A stretch of DNA of 64,000 nucleotides from Saprospiraceae bacterium (GTDB lineage: Bacteria > Bacteroidota > Bacteroidia > Chitinophagales > Saprospiraceae), in contig JADJNF010000001.1 in NCBI GenBank assembly GCA_016714445.1, positions 1,240,001 to 1,304,000 on the forward strand, given 5' to 3'. A model generated the notes under the pieces. That model saw only the letters and a list, made by a program, of their open reading frames with translations, did no database searches and was not told the origin of the DNA. This document shows, one piece after another, positions 25,431 to 35,088 of this stretch. Position 1 is the first letter of the stretch. Each line of letters begins with the position of its first letter. The translations under genes and the position numbers were made by a program.

Positions 25431-28271
25431 CTACAATTTGATCAGCTTAAGTTGCTGGCGAGTCCCGGCAGATTGCAGAGAAAGTACATATATTCCTGCC
25501 TGTAAATTTGAACAATCTATTCGATTATTTCCAATATTTACATCAGTCCGAAAAGCTTCCTTGCCGCTAATATCACTGAAAATAACTATTCCGGGATGTG
25601 GTGAATTCAAGTCAAGACTACCCATAACCGGGTTCGGATATGCTGCAATCTCACTTATGTTTTGCTCATCTGTTGAAGACCGGATAAAATCAAGACATTC
25701 ACTAAAATACGTACACCCCTTATAGGTAATACTTAAAGAAAATGTTCCTGACTTGAAAAGCGGAAATTCAGGTTGATTTGCACCTAAATATTGAACACGT
25801 TCACCATTTATACATTCAAACCATTGATACTCAGCCCCGCTAATTTTAAATGCTTTTAGCGTGTCTTTTGCTGCAAAGAAAACAGGAACAAAATTTGTGA
25901 TTTTTATTTCAAAATTTATCAGACTGTCACAACCGTTTACAGACTTGAGAATTTCAGCATATTTTCCGGCATTAAAATAGGTTGCTGATCCCACTGTTAC
26001 ACTTTCGCCCTTACATATTTCAAATATAATATCATCTTCATAAGTTGGCAATACCATGATACGAATAGTAAGAATACTATCACATCCGTCACTTTTTAGC
26101 AATGTATCCGAATATACCCCGGCTGTTCTGTACATCTTTTCATTGACAATAATAGAATCCCCTTTACAAAGGGTGTAAGATAAATCTTTAAAAACATGAT
26201 TCCAGCTAATGTTTGATGTAACGATACTATCACATCCATTTGAAGCCAAAATAGTATCTATATATATTCCCGGTTGCCTGTATACATTATTTCCCACTAC
26301 CAACGAATCTCCCGGACATATGGTATAAGTATATGCTTTTGCTATGTTTTCTTTCACTTTGAGATTTAAAACTATGATACTGTCGCACCCATATGAATTT
26401 TTAAGCATGATGTTGTACAATCCTGTATCATTGATGATCGAGTCGCCAATAGCCACAGAATCCCCTCTGCAAATCTCTGCCTGCACAAAAAAGAATTTAC
26501 CGGCCACCTGTAGCGTCGTTACTATTACACTGTCACATCCATTGATGGTCAATAATGTGTCGTAAAATACTCCCGGAGACCTATAGATATTATTTCCTAC
26601 CAATACACTATCTCCTTCACAAATCCGTAAATCCTGATATTGAGTGGTAGGCAGATTATAGACCCTGATGTAAGTAAAAACTATGCTATCACATCCTACC
26701 GCATTTACCAAAGTATCAATATATATTCCTGTTGTGGTATAAATTTTACTTCCCACCACGACACTATCTCCATCGCATAAAATAAAATCGCCTACAAAAC
26801 TGGAATGAGTTAATACCCTTATTTCAGAAGTAATAATACTGTCACACCCGGAAAAAGCTTCAAGTGTATCTATAAATTTTCCTGATGTTTTATAAATATT
26901 ATTCCCAACTTTCAGACTATCTCCATCACATAAGTGGACAAACTGATCAAAATTGACCTGCAGAACATTAATTTTAACAATCAACAAATCTTCACAACCG
27001 TTACCGCCAATGGATGATTGTATATAAGTACCGGGAGATCCGTAAATAACATTTCCAATGGTGATGGTTTCACCCTGACATAAAGTAGCTTCTACGTTAT
27101 TAATAATAGTGGGTAGTACCTTTATGGTGGTTTCAATGACGCTGTCACATCCGTTTATTGTGGTAAATATATTGGTATAAACTCCTGATAAGCTATAAGT
27201 GGAATTTCCAACCTGGATGGATTGGCCGGGACAAATGTCAAATGATTGTGTCCTTCTATATTTTGGAAAAACAGAAATCTCAGATATGACCATACTATCA
27301 CAACCAGATTTTGATTGCAGAATGTCTGAATAAATACCTGGTGACTTATAAAATTTATTGCCAACCTGAATGGAGTCACCTTCACATAAGTTTACATATA
27401 GATACTCCAGACTATCTGTAAATATACTGATATCAATTTTGGTACATAAATCATTGACCACACATCCCCCAAAACCTTTCACATAAAAAGAAGTATTTTC
27501 AGTCACAGGAACATTTATAAAATCACCACTGGCAAAAGTCACACTGTTACAACTATCCCTTTGCCATGACCATTGTGTAGCGCTGTTGAGATACCCTTCC
27601 TGAATTAATATCAAGGCTTTGTCACCCAGGCATATTTGTGGTTTAACTGCAAAAACTTCTTTTAAATAAGGATTAATACAAATGGATAAATTCAACAGAA
27701 ATGCATCTGAACCTCCGGATGCAAAAATATTGGATTCAGCCGAACCCGGAGCAAAATCAACTATAGCACCAAAACCACCGGTTGATATAAGCTCCCCATT
27801 GCTTTTTAAAGCAATATCGTTCATTTGTTCATTGGCGATCCCACCAAATGAGATATGATCGCTATATGTACCATCCTGATTATAAATTGCAATAAATGCA
27901 TCCGCGCCTCCTTTAGATTCGCTATTGTTATTAAAGGCAAAAGATGGGTCAAAATCCACTTTCCCACGGAATAAACCCGCTAAAAAGATGACGCCTGTAT
28001 TATTTACTATCACTTGATTTCCCTGATCATTGGCTGTATCACCGAAACTATTTGCCCATAAGGTTGATCCACTTTCATTCAGTTTTGCTATAAATATATC
28101 TGTTCCACCTTTGGATATAAGTGGTGTTAATCCGTCAGAAAAACTTACACTATCAGAATATCTGCCGGTAATAATAACATTTCGCTGTGCATCTGTAGTA
28201 ACTGAATGTCCAAAGTCCAGCCCTGTACTTCCATAAGTTTTGGCCCATTGGTAAGTACCTAAGGATGACAA
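25431..28271 (-). CDS. T9SS type A repeat protein, C-terminal part (after in-frame stop)
   Basis: About 947 residues that continue, in the same frame, the gene fragment at 28275-29084; a single TAG (28275-28277) separates them. It starts with propeller-like SBBP-type repeats (GGTDIFIAKLNESGSTLWA, GGADAFIAIYNQDG). An Ig-like region follows, then ten tandem repeats of about 48 residues with the pattern C-x-GDS-x2-VGN...Y...G-Y-x-DTL...GCDSI. The end is a type A sorting domain (AAYPNPVMGSLDLN, GIYVLSLQSAG, QLKLIKL). It is likely secreted and anchored by the type IX system. A TTG at 28271 is the first possible start in this part, but it is probably not used. Confidence 0.8.
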   Translation of the reverse strand: MSSLGTYQWAKTYGSTGLDFGHSVTTDAQRNVIITGRYSDSVSFSDGLTPLISKGGTDIFIAKLNESGSTLWANSFGDTANDQGNQVIVNNTGVIFLAGLFRGKVDFDPSFAFNNNSESKGGADAFIAIYNQDGTYSDHISFGGIANEQMNDIALKSNGELISTGGFGAIVDFAPGSAESNIFASGGSDAFLLNLSICINPYLKEVFAVKPQICLGDKALILIQEGYLNSATQWSWQRDSCNSVTFASGDFINVPVTENTSFYVKGFGGCVVNDLCTKIDISIFTDSLEYLYVNLCEGDSIQVGNKFYKSPGIYSDILQSKSGCDSMVISEISVFPKYRRTQSFDICPGQSIQVGNSTYSLSGVYTNIFTTINGCDSVIETTIKVLPTIINNVEATLCQGETITIGNVIYGSPGTYIQSSIGGNGCEDLLIVKINVLQVNFDQFVHLCDGDSLKVGNNIYKTSGKFIDTLEAFSGCDSIITSEIRVLTHSSFVGDFILCDGDSVVVGSKIYTTTGIYIDTLVNAVGCDSIVFTYIRVYNLPTTQYQDLRICEGDSVLVGNNIYRSPGVFYDTLLTINGCDSVIVTTLQVAGKFFFVQAEICRGDSVAIGDSIINDTGLYNIMLKNSYGCDSIIVLNLKVKENIAKAYTYTICPGDSLVVGNNVYRQPGIYIDTILASNGCDSIVTSNISWNHVFKDLSYTLCKGDSIIVNEKMYRTAGVYSDTLLKSDGCDSILTIRIMVLPTYEDDIIFEICKGESVTVGSATYFNAGKYAEILKSVNGCDSLINFEIKITNFVPVFFAAKDTLKAFKISGAEYQWFECINGERVQYLGANQPEFPLFKSGTFSLSITYKGCTYFSECLDFIRSSTDEQNISEIAAYPNPVMGSLDLNSPHPGIVIFSDISGKEAFRTDVNIGNNRIDCSNLQAGIYVLSLQSAGTRQQLKLIKL

Positions 28272-28274
28272 TTT

Positions 28275-29084
28275 CTATAAAAAAATATCAGTCAACCCTT
28301 TGGTATTGAATATAGCCTCTTCAGGTCCCGGATTAAAATCCAAAGCATTTCTAAACTCTCCAATTACATAAATATTATTCAGTCCATCAACACAATGATG
28401 ATTTGTATATTCGCTATCACTACTACCAATTTGTCTTAAAAAAATAGTCTCTCCTGTTTCAGCATTCAACTTTGATATAAAAATATCCGTTCCTCCTTTG
28501 CTGATTATAGAGAAATCCGCTCCAAAGTTTGCCGTACCTTCAAAATTTCCTGACACTACCAATTCTCCGTTACCTGATGTTGTAATTGATTTAATATCCA
28601 CACCAATATCAGAATCAAACTTACGAACCCAAAGAACTCCACCAGTTCCACTTAATTTCAGTACAAAGGATGAAGTCTTATCTTGACTTCCTTCCAAAAT
28701 CAAACCAGTATCTAAAAACAATGAATCTCTAAAAGTACCGACAATAAAAACATGATCGTCTGCACTGGCAACTACATCATAAGCTACATCTTGCTTTACA
28801 CCACCGATTTGTTTCACCCACTGCAGAATACCGAGCGAAGAACTTTTTCTGATCAAAATATCTTCAGCACCGCGAGAGGTGAAACCACTGTTGTTTGCAA
28901 CCGATACTGTACCCATAAAACTGGTAATATCGTAAATATTCTGATTGGAATTTATGGATACACCAGTGCCATATTCGGCGGTGGGGCCTCCTATTTTATA
29001 TACCCATTTGAGATCCTGCGCTGACAAAAAAGATGATATCAGCCAAAGCAATAGAGTAAAATGACAGTGGTTAAAGCTTTTCAT
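28275..29084 (-). CDS. T9SS type A repeat protein, N-terminal part (ends at in-frame TAG)
   Basis: The N-terminal part of the same gene, 269 residues from ATG 29084 (MKSFNHCHFTLLLWL..., signal peptide ending FLSAQ). SBBP-like propeller repeats follow (GAEDILIRKSSSLGILQWV, GGTDIFISKLNAETGETIF). It stops in the middle of a repeat, at GLTDIFL, where sister repeats read DIFISKL or DIFIAKL, so the TAG replaces a Ser/Ala codon. The whole gene would be about 1220 residues. Other genes in this window end in TAG, so the codon is not reassigned. It is either a true nonsense mutation or a base-call error. Confidence 0.8.
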   Translation of the reverse strand: MKSFNHCHFTLLLWLISSFLSAQDLKWVYKIGGPTAEYGTGVSINSNQNIYDITSFMGTVSVANNSGFTSRGAEDILIRKSSSLGILQWVKQIGGVKQDVAYDVVASADDHVFIVGTFRDSLFLDTGLILEGSQDKTSSFVLKLSGTGGVLWVRKFDSDIGVDIKSITTSGNGELVVSGNFEGTANFGADFSIISKGGTDIFISKLNAETGETIFLRQIGSSDSEYTNHHCVDGLNNIYVIGEFRNALDFNPGPEEAIFNTKGLTDIFL

Positions 29085-29131
29085 TTGATAACCGGTTTTA
29101 AAGTTGAACACATGTTAACTTTTTTTACATC

Positions 29132-29139
29132 CAAAACTA
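29132..29139 (-). promoter_or_regulatory. TAnnTTTG -7 element, minus strand
   Basis: TAGTTTTG on the minus strand, 48 bp before ATG 29084 of the T9SS repeat protein. It supports that start. Confidence 0.45.
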
Positions 29140-29155
29140 TGCCGCAATAAATAAA

Positions 29156-29184
29156 AAGGGTGGAAATCAATGACTTCCACCCTT
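29156..29184 (-). terminator. Terminator of first SusCD operon
   Basis: A 10-bp stem AAGGGTGGAA/TTCCACCCTT with a 9-nt loop. On the minus strand it is followed by TTTTTATTTATT. It lies 25 bp after the last lipoprotein gene. Confidence 0.8.
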
Positions 29185-29208
29185 ACCCTAAATATTTAAT
29201 TTTAAAAA

Positions 29209-30144
29209 TTACTTTACAAGAGGAGGCCAATCTTTACCATCTACTCTTGTAATAGTGGTAACTGCACCTTCTGCGTAATCATTTACCCAGTCTAGTGTAA
29301 GATCTTTACCAGACACTGAAATTGAATTAAATTTGTAAGTTTCACCCCATTGGCTGGCTCCTGAAAATGCTAATTTATTACAAGCATCATTCAAACGCAA
29401 TGTTCCAAGTGGAAGTGCAGCAGTCGGACTATAACATGCATAATAAGCACCAAATGAGAAATCAGGGTCTTTACCACCATCGACAAAAATGTTGTAGACC
29501 CCATTTCCCAAATCTCTTAATTCTAAAATGCCTGATTTTGAAGAACCACACCATCCTACAGAAGTATATGGCATGTCCTTACCACCTAAACTTGAAGGAC
29601 AAATAATATTTACATTAAATTGTCTCAAATTGGCAAATGCAGGCAGGTCAAGCGCTGCTGCTGAATTAGTTGCATTAAATATTCTACCGTCTTTCATTTT
29701 AATAGCGCAATTAAATACAAATCTATCACCTGGTTTAACTTGCTCATACGTAATTCCTAAGGTGGTCAATACCTGGGCGAATGTAAATTTGTATTTTGCG
29801 TTAGGCAAACCATTGACACTTGTTCCAAAATTAGCGGAAGTGGTTTGAGCGATCTGAGCTTTTTTATTGGTAGGCGCATGAGCTACATCAATGGTATAAC
29901 TCTCCACGTTTTTGCCCTGATTTTCATCATAAAACTCCACTTCAATATTGATATTAGAACCATTGACATCAAAATAGTTAAAATTCTGACCATTGGGGCC
30001 GGTAATGGCACCTCCTACTAATCTTGCGAAAGCTCCCTTTTCCAAGTTTTCAAACTCAGGAAACACCCTTTCTTTTTCAGCGCATGAAGCCATGAATATC
30101 ATTGTCATAAGCACCAGGCTGGATATATAATTAAATCTTTTCAT
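29209..30144 (-). CDS. Surface lipoprotein of SusCD locus, unknown family
   Basis: A 311-residue lipoprotein (lipobox FMASC, Cys21). The N-terminal part looks like beta-sandwich modules (INIEVEFYDENQGKNVESY). The C-terminal half carries Cys residues and aromatic loops (CPSSLGGKDMPYTSVGWCG, GAYYACYSPT, LTLDWVNDYAEG). In such loci the third gene often encodes a SusE/SusF-like surface glycan- or peptide-binding protein. That role is inferred from position only. It starts 28 bp after the susD-like gene and precedes the terminator. Confidence 0.75.
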   Translation of the reverse strand: MKRFNYISSLVLMTMIFMASCAEKERVFPEFENLEKGAFARLVGGAITGPNGQNFNYFDVNGSNINIEVEFYDENQGKNVESYTIDVAHAPTNKKAQIAQTTSANFGTSVNGLPNAKYKFTFAQVLTTLGITYEQVKPGDRFVFNCAIKMKDGRIFNATNSAAALDLPAFANLRQFNVNIICPSSLGGKDMPYTSVGWCGSSKSGILELRDLGNGVYNIFVDGGKDPDFSFGAYYACYSPTAALPLGTLRLNDACNKLAFSGASQWGETYKFNSISVSGKDLTLDWVNDYAEGAVTTITRVDGKDWPPLVK

Positions 30145-30172
30145 TTCTGATTTATTTTATTTATTTAAATAA

Positions 30173-31288
30173 TTATTTAACACAACCAGCAGGATTGTTG
30201 TCCCAGAATACAGGAGTGGTCAAATTTGCTTTCTGTGATGCATTCTGATTTCTGCTCACATAACTTCCAGGATAAAACTGTGATCTTGGGAATGGTCCCG
30301 GATCTACGTCAAGTGTTGGTTGCAATCTGGCAGGCTTACAGGTTCTTCTGATAAAATTATATGGTTCTATACCATTTCCAAAACAATCCAACCAATATTC
30401 TGTAATCAACACGTTCATTTTATCAGATGAAGCAGCATAATCTGCTTTTACTTTTGCTACATAAGCATCAACGTCAGCCTGAGTAGGTTTAAGTGTGGAG
30501 GTACCGGCATCAGCAGCTCCAAAATCCATTACTCTTTTTACACTTTCTTTTACTGCAGATTCAAGTAAAACAGAAGCATCGCCACCATTAGCCAATGTAT
30601 TTTCTGCCAGCATCAATTTAACCCATGATGACATCATGATTGGGTTTATACCTACACCTTTCAAACCATCTTTTCCGGCATTGGAAACCTGAGCACAATT
30701 GTCTGCATCAAACTTTCCGCCGGCTGGATAAACGCCAAAACAGGTCTTTTTAAGTCCATCAGGGGGAATACCACTACCGTCACCGTGATCTCTACCCCAA
30801 TAGCCTACAAATTTTTTGCCAGGATCACCAAATTTATCCGCAGAAGCTGTACAGAAAGGATAACCGTCATAATGGTTGGGAGCGTTCTGAAATATACATG
30901 GCAAAGTAAACGCATCTTCTGCTTCTTCATCACAATCCTGTCTGTAATAATAGTATCTTACTCTAGGATCGACTATATCACCTTTACCCAAAATCATCGT
31001 CCACATCATGAAATTACTCTGATACCATCCTGGACCGCCATTTTCATAACCATCACTGTAAAAAGGATGTCTGGCGTCAGGTGCTTCCCTGTTAGATCCA
31101 TATTGAAATTTAAAATCATCCGCAGGAACCGCAATACCTTTGGAACCATCCGCACCGATTATAGCGTCAATCTGAGCTTGTGTAACCGGCTTGATCAAAC
31201 GTTGATTAATCAAACCTCTCACCTTTAGGGTGTTGGCCAGTTTCAACCATTTTGCAGCAGAACCACCATAATACAAATCATTAACCAA
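30173..31288 (-). CDS. SusD/RagB-like lipoprotein 1, C-terminal part (frameshifted)
   Basis: About 371 residues continuing the SusD-like protein begun at 31824. The two reading frames cross near 31302-31305, where minus-strand GGCCACC lacks one C compared with the expected in-frame sequence (…GGN-CCA-CCA-ACA-GGA…). The part contains YYGGSAAKWLKLANTLKVR, VRYYYYRQDCDEEAEDAF, MSSWVKLMLAE and ITEYWLDCFGNGIEPYNFIR, all typical of the TPR-based SusD fold that caps a SusC barrel. The first codon, a TTG at 31288, is probably not a real start. Confidence 0.8.
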   Translation of the reverse strand: MVNDLYYGGSAAKWLKLANTLKVRGLINQRLIKPVTQAQIDAIIGADGSKGIAVPADDFKFQYGSNREAPDARHPFYSDGYENGGPGWYQSNFMMWTMILGKGDIVDPRVRYYYYRQDCDEEAEDAFTLPCIFQNAPNHYDGYPFCTASADKFGDPGKKFVGYWGRDHGDGSGIPPDGLKKTCFGVYPAGGKFDADNCAQVSNAGKDGLKGVGINPIMMSSWVKLMLAENTLANGGDASVLLESAVKESVKRVMDFGAADAGTSTLKPTQADVDAYVAKVKADYAASSDKMNVLITEYWLDCFGNGIEPYNFIRRTCKPARLQPTLDVDPGPFPRSQFYPGSYVSRNQNASQKANLTTPVFWDNNPAGCVK

Positions 31289-31824
31289 TGTTCCTGTTGG
31301 TGGCCAGCAAGGATAGTTCTTGCTTCATCGAGCAATTTATCTGAAACAGCATAAATGTCAGCGCCTTTGTCTGCTTTAGGTCCAAAATTGCTGGTACCCA
31401 GAAATGCTTCAGTGTAGGGCACATCACCAAAAATGTCTACCATAGTCGTCAAAGCATATGCTTTAAGTACTTTTGCCACACCTTCCGGGAAGGTGATCCC
31501 AGATTCTTTGGCTTTAACAATTACCAGATCAAAATCCGGGATCAAATTGGCATAAGCATTTTCCCAAACACCATCCCAAGTTTGAGGTCCATTATCAGCT
31601 GTATATACATTTGCTTGCATAGTGACCAATCTTGTTACCCCCATGGTATTGTTACTTACTCCTGTCATCAGATCATTAAATGTCAGGTAGGAGTTGGCCA
31701 ATAAAAAGTCAATATTGGCGTTTGCTGGTCCTACCTCATTCGGGCTATCCAACAAGTCAAATTCACAACTCGTGAAAGTGATTGTAAGCAGTGAAATAAC
31801 TAAATATTTATTAAATATTTTCAT
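31243..31824 (-). CDS. SusD/RagB-like lipoprotein 1, N-terminal part (frameshifted)
   Basis: The N-terminal part of the first SusD-like lipoprotein: lipobox ITFTSC (Cys20), then FLLANSYLTFNDLMTG, NVYTADNGPQTWDGVWENAY and ALTTMVDIFGDVPYTEAF, which is the characteristic SusD DxxGDVPY-type segment. The true frame runs to about GHP near 31304. The last residues here (after ILAGH) are out-of-frame read-through. With the part at 30173-31288 the protein would be about 545 residues, a normal SusD length. It binds nutrient ligands at the surface with its SusC partner. Confidence 0.82.
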   Translation of the reverse strand: MKIFNKYLVISLLTITFTSCEFDLLDSPNEVGPANANIDFLLANSYLTFNDLMTGVSNNTMGVTRLVTMQANVYTADNGPQTWDGVWENAYANLIPDFDLVIVKAKESGITFPEGVAKVLKAYALTTMVDIFGDVPYTEAFLGTSNFGPKADKGADIYAVSDKLLDEARTILAGHQQEHWLMICIMVVLLQNG

Positions 31825-31842
31825 CTTCTTAATTTTATATTT

Positions 31843-34668
31843 TTAGAAAGTAAATCTTAAAGTACCGCCATACGTTTTGGAAGTTGGGGTATTCATCAAT
31901 TCAAAACCTCTAGCATTACCTACACCTGTGGCTGATACTTCAGGATCAAAATTGGCACCCGGAGGGAAACCCAATGCTTTAAACCAAAGATTCTGTCCTG
32001 AAAGCGTGATAGTTGCTGAACCAAATGGTGTTTTTTCAAGAAGACTTGATGGAAGTTTGTATGAAACACCAACTTCTCTGAGTTTCCAGTAAGAAGCATC
32101 ATAGATTCTCATTTCATCAATGAATACTCCCCCGTTCTGCCAGTAGTGATTGATTGAAGAAGTCTGAACATCATTTGGAGTACCATCCGCTTTTACACCA
32201 GGTGCAATCACAGGTACAAATCTGTCGAAATCAGTTTCCTGAAGTACACCTCTTCCCATAAGAGTAGAAGGTAATGAAGCAAACATAGCACCACCATCCT
32301 GATATGTTACCAATGCTGAAAGGCCAAATCCTTTGTAACTAAAGTTAAATCCACCATTCAATGTATAATTTTCATTAGGATTTCCTAATAAGTTAAGATT
32401 ATTGTCAGATGCATACAAACCTTGTGAGCTCACCAATCTTTGGCCATTTTCATGACGTACTGCTTTTGTTCCCTGAATAACTCCATATGGTTGACCTGCA
32501 ATAGCAAATGAGCCAAGTGTGGTAAAAATGGAGAAAATACTAATCTGATCTACTCCATCTACCAATTCTTCAACAATATTATCCACAGTAGTGAAGTTAG
32601 CATTGAAACTCAAATTTACATCTTTCTTTTGTATGGCATTTACTGTAAGTCCCAGTTCTATACCATTGGTATTAATATTTGCTGCATTGATCGCAGTTTC
32701 ATTATATCCTGTTGAAGGGTCAAGTGGTAGATTAACCAATAGATCTGTTGATTTTTTATTGTACACAGAAACTTCCAAACCAATCAGATTTTTAAACAAC
32801 TTTGCATCAATACCAAATTCAAGTTCTTTGTGAATCTCAGGTTTCAGATTGATATTTCCAAAGAAATTACTCACTGAGTTGGTATTAATCACTGTACCTG
32901 TTCCTGTTACAAAATTTCTGGTAGATGTAGAAAGAACGCTTCTTGTTCTATATGGGTCAGGATATCCCGCAGATGTACCGTAACCTACTCTAAGTTTTAA
33001 GTAGTCCAATACCTTATTATTGGTAAGTCCTGTAAATGCTTCTGTAGGGACAAATGATACACTCGCACTTGGATAAAATACAGACGCATTGTCTTTTTCT
33101 AAAGTAGATGTCCAGTCATTTCTTCCCTGGAGATTAAGGTATAAATAACTTTTATATCCTAAGGTAGCAGTTGCAAAAGCACCCAATAATTTTTCATCGT
33201 ATTTATCTGAACTATTTGAGTGAGTAATGAAATTATTGTGTGCAAATAAACCATATACAAATTGGTTTGTACTTGTTGTGAATGTACGATCCAGGTTGTC
33301 TGTTCTTAAATTTACACCAACAACAGCATCCAAATTGAAACTTTCAGTAAGGCTTTTATTAAACTGTGCATTAAGGTTATGATCCATAATGGTATTTGTC
33401 CTATTGGATGTCACCATTAAACCGTCAGGCACCTGAGGACCTCCCCTGTTTATCTGATAACTGTTCTTTTGAGAATAGGTATCTACTCCCAAACGATAGT
33501 TCAAAGACAACCAGTCTGTCACTGAAAATCTAGCGCCTATGGTACCAAAAAATCGATTTACGTCTTCCAAATCTTTGGTATTATTAATCGTCCAAAGTGG
33601 ATGTTGTATGTCGTTACCACCACGATAAAAGATAGAAGTATGATTAGGCAATTCATAAGCCAAACCATTTAAATCCACAGATCTTGGTACATACAATACA
33701 TTTGAAAACAACGAAGAAGCTCCTGCTCCATCCGGATTCGAACTGGTAGATGCACCAGCTGGAGGTGCTGTTTTGTCAATACCCACATAATTGAATGTGG
33801 ATGTCAATGTCAATCCATTGGCCAAAGTAGTATTTGTGCCCAAACTAAGGTTGTTTCTTTTTAATTTACTTAATGGAACAAATCCTTCTTCATCTCTATG
33901 TGAAAAAGTAAAATTGATAGATGTTTTATCAACTCTGGCTGATGCGCCAACAGATGTATTGGATATCAATCCTTTCTGATAAAATCCCTGTAAATTGTCG
34001 TATGCTTTGTAGGCATATCTTGCCCCTTTATACTCAGGTAAAAAAGCTGTTATAGCCGCTCTGTCGTATGGGTGTGCAATGGTACCATCAGCATCAAGGT
34101 TTGTTCCTTGTGCTCCTGGTTTTCTTACGTCAGCACCCCAGTTTGAAAAGGCACCTGAAGCAGCATTATCGAAACCGTTACCATAAAAGTCCTGATCCTG
34201 AGGTAAGCTGGCTATTTGATTTACAAATATACCCTGCTCCACAAAGACACTCATTTTGTCGTTCTTGTTGTTGTGGGTTCCGGATTTGGTAGTGATAAGT
34301 ATAACTCCATTTCTTCCGGCTTCACCATAAAGTACTGTAGCACTTAAACCTTTCAGTACACTCACTTCTGCTACGTTGTTTGGATCAAGGTCCAAAAATC
34401 TTGATGAGGCAGTTGCGTTTCCGCCGAGTGCACCTCTATCCGGGCTGGTACTTGAACCAAAAGGAACTCCATCCACTACAAATAATGGTTGATTACTTCC
34501 TGAAATAGAAGTATATCCACGGATGATAATATTTGTACCGGAACCAGCCAAACCAGAAGTCTGATTGATGTTTACTCCGGGCACTTTCCCTCTTAAAACT
34601 CTGGTCACATCAGCTTCGGGTTTCAGCTCGATGTCAGCAGAACTAAGTGTGGTTACAGCGTATCCCAA
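31843..34668 (-). CDS. SusC/RagA-like TonB receptor 1, C-terminal part (frameshifted)
   Basis: 941 residues holding the plug (ADVTRVLRGKVPGVNINQ, IIIRGYTSISGSNQPLFVVD, GRNGVILITTKSG) and the whole beta-barrel to the C-terminal GGTLRFTF. It joins the N-terminal fragment at 34643-35017. At 34672-34678 the plus strand has seven T where six would keep the frame (minus GAG-AAA-AAA-GCT). The barrel shows no further interruption, which favours a base-call error or a very recent mutation over long-term decay. It pairs with the SusD-like gene directly downstream. Confidence 0.85.
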   Translation of the reverse strand: MGYAVTTLSSADIELKPEADVTRVLRGKVPGVNINQTSGLAGSGTNIIIRGYTSISGSNQPLFVVDGVPFGSSTSPDRGALGGNATASSRFLDLDPNNVAEVSVLKGLSATVLYGEAGRNGVILITTKSGTHNNKNDKMSVFVEQGIFVNQIASLPQDQDFYGNGFDNAASGAFSNWGADVRKPGAQGTNLDADGTIAHPYDRAAITAFLPEYKGARYAYKAYDNLQGFYQKGLISNTSVGASARVDKTSINFTFSHRDEEGFVPLSKLKRNNLSLGTNTTLANGLTLTSTFNYVGIDKTAPPAGASTSSNPDGAGASSLFSNVLYVPRSVDLNGLAYELPNHTSIFYRGGNDIQHPLWTINNTKDLEDVNRFFGTIGARFSVTDWLSLNYRLGVDTYSQKNSYQINRGGPQVPDGLMVTSNRTNTIMDHNLNAQFNKSLTESFNLDAVVGVNLRTDNLDRTFTTSTNQFVYGLFAHNNFITHSNSSDKYDEKLLGAFATATLGYKSYLYLNLQGRNDWTSTLEKDNASVFYPSASVSFVPTEAFTGLTNNKVLDYLKLRVGYGTSAGYPDPYRTRSVLSTSTRNFVTGTGTVINTNSVSNFFGNINLKPEIHKELEFGIDAKLFKNLIGLEVSVYNKKSTDLLVNLPLDPSTGYNETAINAANINTNGIELGLTVNAIQKKDVNLSFNANFTTVDNIVEELVDGVDQISIFSIFTTLGSFAIAGQPYGVIQGTKAVRHENGQRLVSSQGLYASDNNLNLLGNPNENYTLNGGFNFSYKGFGLSALVTYQDGGAMFASLPSTLMGRGVLQETDFDRFVPVIAPGVKADGTPNDVQTSSINHYWQNGGVFIDEMRIYDASYWKLREVGVSYKLPSSLLEKTPFGSATITLSGQNLWFKALGFPPGANFDPEVSATGVGNARGFELMNTPTSKTYGGTLRFTF

Positions 34669-35017
34669 AGCTTTTTTTCTCTTTTTTGATACCCAAACCT
34701 GTTACTACGATTTCTTCAAGGACTTTTCCTTCAGCCATAGTAACATTTACAACATTGGATGAGCCTATGGCTACTTCCTGAGTGTCATATCCAGTATAAC
34801 TGAATACTAAAGTCGTTGTACCGGAAGGAACTTTCAGGGAATACATACCATCTATGTCAGTGATGGTACCGGTACCTGCTGCTCCTTTGGCAGTAACGTT
34901 GGCTCCGATCAGGGCTTCTCCGGCAGAGTCAGTGACTTTACCTGAAACCGTCATCTGTCCAAAAGTCATGCTTATACTTCCAAAGAGCACAAACAATGAA
35001 AATAAGACTTGTTTCAT
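34643..35017 (-). CDS. SusC/RagA-like TonB receptor 1, N-terminal part (frameshifted)
   Basis: The N-terminal part of the first SusC: signal peptide MKQVLFSLFVLFGSISMTFG, the carboxypeptidase-regulatory domain (VSGKVTDSAGEALIGANVTA, SYTGYDTQEVAIG) and the TonB-box region EEIVVTGLGIKKEKK. The start is set at ATG 35017; an ATG 17 codons upstream at 35068 would spoil the signal peptide. The frame leaves the gene at the A7 run (34672-34678) and ends after a few wrong residues. Confidence 0.82.
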   Translation of the reverse strand: MKQVLFSLFVLFGSISMTFGQMTVSGKVTDSAGEALIGANVTAKGAAGTGTITDIDGMYSLKVPSGTTTLVFSYTGYDTQEVAIGSSNVVNVTMAEGKVLEEIVVTGLGIKKEKKSFGIRCNHT

Positions 35018-35080
35018 ACTAAAAATTGTTTTGTTAGTAAATAAATAATTCAAATAATATCTTTTCAAGAGATACTAAAG

Positions 35081-35088
35081 GGCAAATA
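35081..35088 (-). promoter_or_regulatory. TAnnTTTG -7 element of first SusCD operon
   Basis: TATATTTG on the minus strand, 63 bp before the susC start at 35017. Confidence 0.55.

Noticed and set aside
25273..25725. 150-codon plus-strand frame across the T9SS gene end
   Set aside because: It runs through the hairpin and opposite the well-supported sorting domain of the minus-strand gene.
28275..28277. TAG read as a sense codon (stop reassignment)
   Set aside because: Other genes in the window, including secA, end in TAG, and no suppressor tRNA is seen; a nonsense mutation or base error is simpler.
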